In this document: positions 7,416 through 10,142 of the stretch, one piece after another | How positions within the stretch are numbered: position 1 is the stretch's first letter | Layout of the letters: each line of letters opens with the position of its first letter | Assembly: GCA_050251635.1 (NCBI GenBank) | Contig: JBFWML010000061.1 | Location: 1 to 10,142, forward strand | Direction: 5' to 3' | From: JBFWML01 sp050251635 | Lineage (GTDB): Bacteria > Campylobacterota > Campylobacteria > Campylobacterales > SZUA-545 | Length of the DNA: 10,142 nucleotides | Position numbers and translations under genes: made by a program | The notes under the pieces: model-generated | What the model saw: the letters and a program-made list of their open reading frames with translations, nothing else | Databases searched by the model: none | Told to the model about the DNA's origin: nothing

Positions 7416-7974
7416 CTATGAGTTCCTTGAGTTGTTTTGTAATGGTTTGGGGTTCGAGCGCGGCGTCGATCACCGTCAGCGGCACGTTTAGCAGTTTAGC
7501 CGCGTCGATCAGCCGATCTTGCACACTCAGCAGAAAATCCAACCCCTGTTTTTCGATTTCGTCGAGCCGATCGTGGCTTAGCCGCGTTTTGATTGTGGCT
7601 TCGTCCATCTTTAAAAGCACCGCCCGATCGGGCAGCCGATCGCGCGTGGCCAGCCGGTTCATGGCCGCTAAAAGCGCATGATCGGCATCGCCCCACGCAT
7701 AGGCCGCACCCGAAAGCGCGCTGCGATCGGAGATAATCAGCTTGCCTTCATTGGGCGCGATCACCTTCGCGGCGTGTTCGGCCCGATCGGCCAGAAACAA
7801 AAAAAGCCGCGCGGTTTTGTCCATTTTGTGGTGCAGCACCAGTTCGCGCAGTTTCCCGCCCAGCGGCGTACCGCCCGGCTCCAGCGTAAAAACCGCGTCG
7901 GGATAAAGCTGTTTTAAGGCCGCAAGCTGCGTGCTTTTGCCCGCGCCGTCCACCCCCTCAAGCGCCAGATACAC
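7399..7974 (-). CDS. tmk: Thymidylate kinase
   Basis: This enzyme phosphorylates dTMP to dTDP using ATP, on the path to dTTP. The 191-residue product opens with the P-loop GVDGAGKST (residues 7-15). It has a substrate-binding LEPGGTPLGGKLRELVL segment and the family's DRx motif as DRS (83-85; DRY or DRS are usual), followed by SGAAYAWGD. A basic lid region RLSHDRLDEIEKQG lies near 131. The start is GTG at 7974: an in-frame TGA immediately precedes it and the P-loop follows at once, so no other start works. A GGGG purine run lies four bases upstream. The gene overlaps coaD by 17 bases and hisS by 17 bases, implying a single transcript. Confidence 0.95.
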   Translation of the reverse strand: MYLALEGVDGAGKSTQLAALKQLYPDAVFTLEPGGTPLGGKLRELVLHHKMDKTARLFLFLADRAEHAAKVIAPNEGKLIISDRSALSGAAYAWGDADHALLAAMNRLATRDRLPDRAVLLKMDEATIKTRLSHDRLDEIEKQGLDFLLSVQDRLIDAAKLLNVPLTVIDAALEPQTITKQLKELIDDHRA

Positions 7975-8452
7975 TCAGCCCCTTTTGGATAATAAAATCA
8001 TTCACCGCCGCAGGCACCAAGTGGCTTACGGGGCCTTTATGGTGCAAAATCGCCCGCACCACCGACGAGCTGATAAAGGCATATTGCAGGCTGGGCATCA
8101 GATAGACCGTTTCGATCGTGGGGTCTAGGCTTTCGTTGGCGTAGCCCATTTGCAGTTCGTATTCAAAATCGCTCACGGCGCGAAGGCCGCGCACGATCGC
8201 CTTGGCCCCCTGCTGCCGCACAAAGGTCACCAGCAGGGTTTCAAAAGGCATAACGCGCACGTTGGGCAGCCCTTTGATGGCCAGCGTAATCATCGCCTCC
8301 CGATCGGCAAGGGAAAAAAGCGGCTTTTTCTCCTGACTGATCGACACCGCCACGATGACCTCTTCAAAAATAGCCGACGCGCGTTTGATCACGTCCAGAT
8401 GGCCGTTGGTAATGGGGTCGAAGGTGCCGGGGTAGATAACGCGTTTGATCAA
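7958..8452 (-). CDS. coaD: Phosphopantetheine adenylyltransferase
   Basis: This enzyme adenylylates 4'-phosphopantetheine to dephospho-CoA, the penultimate step of coenzyme A synthesis. Motifs are complete for the 164-residue protein: YPGTFDPITNGHLD with the nucleotidyltransferase NGH (16-18), the VRGLRAVSDFEYE segment (87-99), and ISSSVVR (127-133) near the C terminus. The only sensible start is TTG at 8452. AAAGGG lies five bases upstream (8458-8463 on the plus strand), and the YPGTFDP motif begins at residue 7 as is normal. It is the first gene of the long minus-strand train. In C. jejuni a ubiX-like flavoprotein gene sits upstream of coaD; here a divergent methyltransferase gene takes that place. 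Confidence 0.96.
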   Translation of the reverse strand: MIKRVIYPGTFDPITNGHLDVIKRASAIFEEVIVAVSISQEKKPLFSLADREAMITLAIKGLPNVRVMPFETLLVTFVRQQGAKAIVRGLRAVSDFEYELQMGYANESLDPTIETVYLMPSLQYAFISSSVVRAILHHKGPVSHLVPAAVNDFIIQKGLSVSGA

Positions 8453-8466
8453 AAAAACCCTTTGAA

Positions 8467-8523
8467 GGCGGCGATTTTTAAAGGGCTAAGTGTACCCCCG
8501 ATGGGTTTAAAAATCGCGCCGCC
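8467..8523. repeat. Long inverted repeat between coaD and the methyltransferase gene
   Basis: The left arm 8467-8482 reads GGCGGCGATTTTTAAA. The right arm 8506-8523 reads TTTAAAAATCGCGCCGCC, which is its reverse complement apart from two inserted bases. The 23-base centre (8483-8505) also has GGG facing CCC, so the structure could extend. It fills much of the 107-base divergent intergenic region. It could act as an operator, or as a hairpin in the coaD leader. On the coaD strand a run of seven T follows within about 10 bases, but that run abuts the TTG start codon. Confidence 0.75.
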
Positions 8524-8547
8524 GCGCCCCGTTTGGTAACCACCCGC

Positions 8548-8553
8548 TACAAT
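8548..8553 (+). promoter_or_regulatory. Candidate -10 element for the methyltransferase gene
   Basis: TACAAT lies six bases before the ATG at 8560. A transcript starting at the usual distance downstream would begin at or next to the start codon, making the mRNA leaderless. There is no Shine-Dalgarno in the 15 bases before the ATG, which agrees with this. No -35 match is visible at a 17-base spacing. Confidence 0.4.
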
Positions 8554-8559
8554 GCGGCC

Positions 8560-9339
8560 ATGAACCTAATCCCCATTACCGCCCTAGACACCCCCGAACT
8601 GGCCCTCTACCGCGATTTGCGCGGCGGCGCTATCAGCAACAACCTCTTTATCGCCGACAGTCCCAAGGTGGTCAACCTGCTTTTGGAAGATGAGCGCATT
8701 CATATCAAAAGCCTGCTGGCCACGCCGGAGTATTACGATCAATACGCCGATTTGATCGCGCCGCGCAACATCCCGGCGTGTTACGCGGCCCCCAAGCCTC
8801 TGATGGAAAGCATTATCGGCCACACGCTGCACTACAACGTGATGCTCTGCGCCGAAATCCCAAACGAAACGCCGATCGATCGGCTGGGAAAAAGCGTTGT
8901 CATGCTCGAAGGCATCAGCTCCAGCGAAAACATCGGCGCGATCGCACGAAGCGCGGCAGCCTTTGGCGTGGCCTCTTTGCTCCTGCCCGCCAAAGGCCCG
9001 CACCCCTACGGACGGCGCGCGATTCGCGTTTCCATGGGCTACACCTGCCGCCTCGGTTTTCACCGCTACGGCGAGACGATCGGCACCATTAAACACCTGC
9101 AAGAGCTAGGCTACACGGTGATAGCCGCCGAAATCGCACCCCGATCGGTGCCGCTCGGAAGCTTCAAAACCCCGGAAAAATGGGCGCTGCTTTTGGGCCG
9201 CGAAGGGCACGGGCTGAGCGACGAAGTGTTGCAAGCGTGCGACGCGGTGGTGCATATCGAGATGGCCGCCGATGTTAAAAGCCTCAATGTCGCTGCGGCG
9301 GCGGGGATTATGATGCATCGGTTTCAGGAAACCGTTTAG
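8560..9339 (+). CDS. SpoU/TrmH-family RNA 2'-O-methyltransferase
   Basis: This protein probably transfers a methyl group from S-adenosylmethionine to a ribose 2'-OH in rRNA or tRNA. The 259-residue product shows all three SPOUT knot motifs: motif 1 MLEGISSSENIGAIARSAAA (about 115-134, with conserved N124), motif 2 ALLLGREGHGLSDEV (209-223) and motif 3 KSLNVAAAAGI (240-250, with S241 and N243). The N-terminal 100 residues (SNNLFIADSPKVVNLLL) match the usual RNA substrate-binding part of the TrmH/RlmB-like group. The frame is open to a TTG at 8533, but the ATG at 8560 gives a normal start. No ribosome binding site is visible. The gene runs divergently from coaD, and its 3' end overlaps the convergent hepT by 4 bases. 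The exact RNA target cannot be told from sequence. Confidence 0.9.
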   Translation: MNLIPITALDTPELALYRDLRGGAISNNLFIADSPKVVNLLLEDERIHIKSLLATPEYYDQYADLIAPRNIPACYAAPKPLMESIIGHTLHYNVMLCAEIPNETPIDRLGKSVVMLEGISSSENIGAIARSAAAFGVASLLLPAKGPHPYGRRAIRVSMGYTCRLGFHRYGETIGTIKHLQELGYTVIAAEIAPRSVPLGSFKTPEKWALLLGREGHGLSDEVLQACDAVVHIEMAADVKSLNVAAAAGIMMHRFQETV

Positions 9340-9710
9340 CCCTGCAACTCTTTTTGCATGGAGAGCAAAGCCGTTTTCATCCCGCCGATATAACGGCTGC
9401 AAATGACAAAGACGATTTCGGCGTCTAGATCAAAATAGTGATGGCTTAGAAAATCCCGCACTCCTTTTGCGCCCTTCCAGTCCACCTCAGGATGTCTATC
9501 CAGCAGGGTTTTGCCGCCGGAATGCTCAAAGTTTTTGAGGCTTTCGCCAATGGCGATCAACATCATGCCGATCGCATCAAGCCGATCGATGCCTGCTTCG
9601 GTTGCCAGAAAGTCATCGGCCGAGCGAATACCCGCGAAACGCCGCTCGATCCGGCCAACGCCTTCAAGCAGTTGCGCCAAAATCTCGATTTGCAACGCCC
9701 GATCAGGCAT
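9336..9710 (-). CDS. hepT: HepT-like HEPN ribonuclease toxin (DUF86)
   Basis: This 124-residue all-helical protein belongs to the HEPN/DUF86 family. It carries the RX4-6HXY active-site motif as RDFLSHHY (R85, H90, Y92). In characterised MntA/HepT modules this motif cleaves RNA, and its tyrosine is AMPylated by the partner antitoxin. Other family marks are LDAIGMMLIAIGESLKN (44-60) and HPEVDWKGAKGVRDFLSHHY (73-92). The active-site residues look intact, so the toxin could be functional. The ATG at 9710 overlaps the end of the mntA gene by 8 bases, the usual antitoxin-first coupling. Its TAA stop overlaps the last 4 bases of the convergent methyltransferase gene. Activity and toxicity are inferred from the family. 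Confidence 0.92.
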   Translation of the reverse strand: MPDRALQIEILAQLLEGVGRIERRFAGIRSADDFLATEAGIDRLDAIGMMLIAIGESLKNFEHSGGKTLLDRHPEVDWKGAKGVRDFLSHHYFDLDAEIVFVICSRYIGGMKTALLSMQKELQG

Positions 9711-9990
9711 AAACCGCCTCTTGATCGATGCGTTTTTTCAAAAAAGGATTCATCCGCTCGCGGTAGCGCACCAGATCGACGGGCGCATGAAACGCCGCCT
9801 CAAGCGCCTCTTTGGCGTGAACCATTAAAAACAAATCGGGAGCCATCTCGACCACAATATCAATATCGCTATCCGCGCCCGCTTCGTCACGCGCCACCGA
9901 CCCAAACAAGCCAGCCCGCTTAACACCAAAGCGGCTTTGAAGCAGCGACATTTGGCTTTTGAGAATGGTTAACGCTTCATCCCGTTTCAT
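9703..9990 (-). CDS. mntA: MntA-like minimal nucleotidyltransferase antitoxin
   Basis: This 95-residue protein is a minimal nucleotidyltransferase. It contains the GSX10DXD signature as GSVARDEAGADSDID: G30-S31 bind nucleotide and D42/D44 bind metal. The third acidic residue is D72 in APVDLVRY. In studied modules this enzyme transfers AMP from ATP to the HEPN toxin tyrosine and so neutralises it. All catalytic positions are present. The ATG at 9990 has AAAGGA ten bases upstream (10001-10006 on the plus strand), slightly long but acceptable. It lies first in a two-gene operon and overlaps hepT by 8 bases. A candidate promoter sits about 40 bases upstream, within the first direct repeat. Confidence 0.92.
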   Translation of the reverse strand: MKRDEALTILKSQMSLLQSRFGVKRAGLFGSVARDEAGADSDIDIVVEMAPDLFLMVHAKEALEAAFHAPVDLVRYRERMNPFLKKRIDQEAVYA

Positions 9991-10029
9991 TCTAACGGCA
10001 TCCTTTCGGTGGCGGTTTTGCTAGCGGGG

Positions 10030-10035
10030 ATTATA
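10030..10035 (-). promoter_or_regulatory. Candidate -10 element for mntA-hepT
   Basis: On the minus strand a perfect TATAAT occurs, inside TGGTATATAATCC. It would start a transcript near 10023, leaving a leader of about 33 bases before the mntA ATG. At 17-base spacing the -35 position reads TTCGGC, a poor match, which is acceptable for a phylum that often lacks -35 boxes. The element overlaps the first of the two direct repeats. Confidence 0.5.
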
Positions 10036-10062
10036 TACCACTACTTAATCAGGCCGAATTTG
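10031..10062. repeat. Direct repeat copy A (32 bases)
   Basis: Begins TTATATACCACTACTTAATC and ends AGGCCGAATTTG. It matches copy B at 10109-10140 at 29 of 32 positions, the differences being at repeat positions 13, 19 and 27. It overlaps the candidate mntA-hepT promoter. The copies are 78 bases apart, start to start. Confidence 0.85.
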
Positions 10063-10081
10063 TCGCTCCATTGTTAAAAAG

Positions 10082-10108
10082 TAGCCTGTCCCCATTAACC
10101 CATTAACC
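10082..10108. repeat. REP/IS-end-like motif followed by a CCCATTAA tandem repeat
   Basis: TAGCCTGTCCCC (10082-10093) runs into two CCCATTAA units plus CC (10091-10108). From memory, AAGTAGCCTGTCCCC-type strings occur beside REP-associated tyrosine (Y1/IS200-like) transposase genes. No transposase is present in this window, so a mobile-element link is only a suggestion. Confidence 0.35.
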
Positions 10109-10140
10109 TTATATACCACTTCTTAAGCAGGCCGGATTTG
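10109..10140. repeat. Direct repeat copy B (32 bases)
   Basis: Begins TTATATACCACTTCTTAAGC and ends AGGCCGGATTTG, and is the near-identical partner of copy A. It also carries TATATAA on the minus strand but ends in AAGG rather than AATCC, so it is a weaker promoter candidate. The window ends two bases later, so further copies may lie beyond it. Confidence 0.85.
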
Positions 10141-10142
10141 AG

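Noticed and set aside
9987..10001. A four-codon upstream frame (ATG CCG TTA GAA TGA) ending at the mntA start
   Set aside because: It lies too close to the only Shine-Dalgarno to be initiated separately, and such a short frame is easily expected by chance.
10041..10088. CTACTT/AAGTAG inverted pair between copy A and the REP-like motif
   Set aside because: It has only six paired bases with a 32-base loop, too weak to call a structure.
10031..10140. Direct repeats as the edge of a CRISPR array
   Set aside because: The copies differ at 3 of 32 positions, the 46-base spacing segment itself holds a tandem repeat, and no further copies or cas genes are visible.

Overview
The window looks like a chromosomal segment from a GC-rich member of the Campylobacterota (Epsilonproteobacteria). 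The main clue is gene order. Reading leftwards on the minus strand, coaD-tmk-hisS-speA-cysE-aspartate aminotransferase is, from memory, the same order as the Campylobacter jejuni block Cj0767c to Cj0762c. The base composition is clearly GC-richer than most members of that phylum, so this is probably an environmental lineage. I cannot name a genus from the sequence.

Layout. (1) 35-916, plus strand: a tandem universal stress protein. It converges on the next block with 3 bases between the stop codons. (2) 920-8452, minus strand: a long, tightly packed gene train. In transcription order it is coaD, tmk, hisS, speA, cysE, a class I aminotransferase, a short NtrC-like AAA+/Fis protein and a PAS-domain protein. 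Almost every junction overlaps (17, 17, 4, 1, then 4 and 23 bases). The one real gap is the 81 bases between cysE and the aminotransferase, which holds a candidate promoter. (3) 8453-8559: a divergent intergenic region with a large near-perfect inverted repeat. (4) 8560-9339, plus strand: a SpoU/TrmH-family RNA 2'-O-methyltransferase with no visible ribosome binding site. (5) 9336-9990, minus strand: a two-gene MntA/HepT (nucleotidyltransferase/HEPN) toxin-antitoxin module. (6) 9991-10142: an AT-richer non-coding end with two 32-base direct repeats, a short tandem repeat and a candidate TA promoter inside the first direct repeat.

How the genes work together. The core train is housekeeping: coenzyme A, dTTP, histidyl-tRNA, agmatine/polyamine, cysteine and aspartate/glutamate metabolism. 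The last two genes of the train form a likely regulatory pair, a PAS sensor and a Fis-type DNA-binding AAA+ protein. The AAA+ protein has lost the GAFTGA loop that sigma-54 activators use to contact sigma-54. The TA module and its repeat-bearing upstream region mark the accessory edge of the window. There are no rRNA, tRNA or CRISPR features and no intact transposase. No gene-free stretch exceeds about 150 bases.
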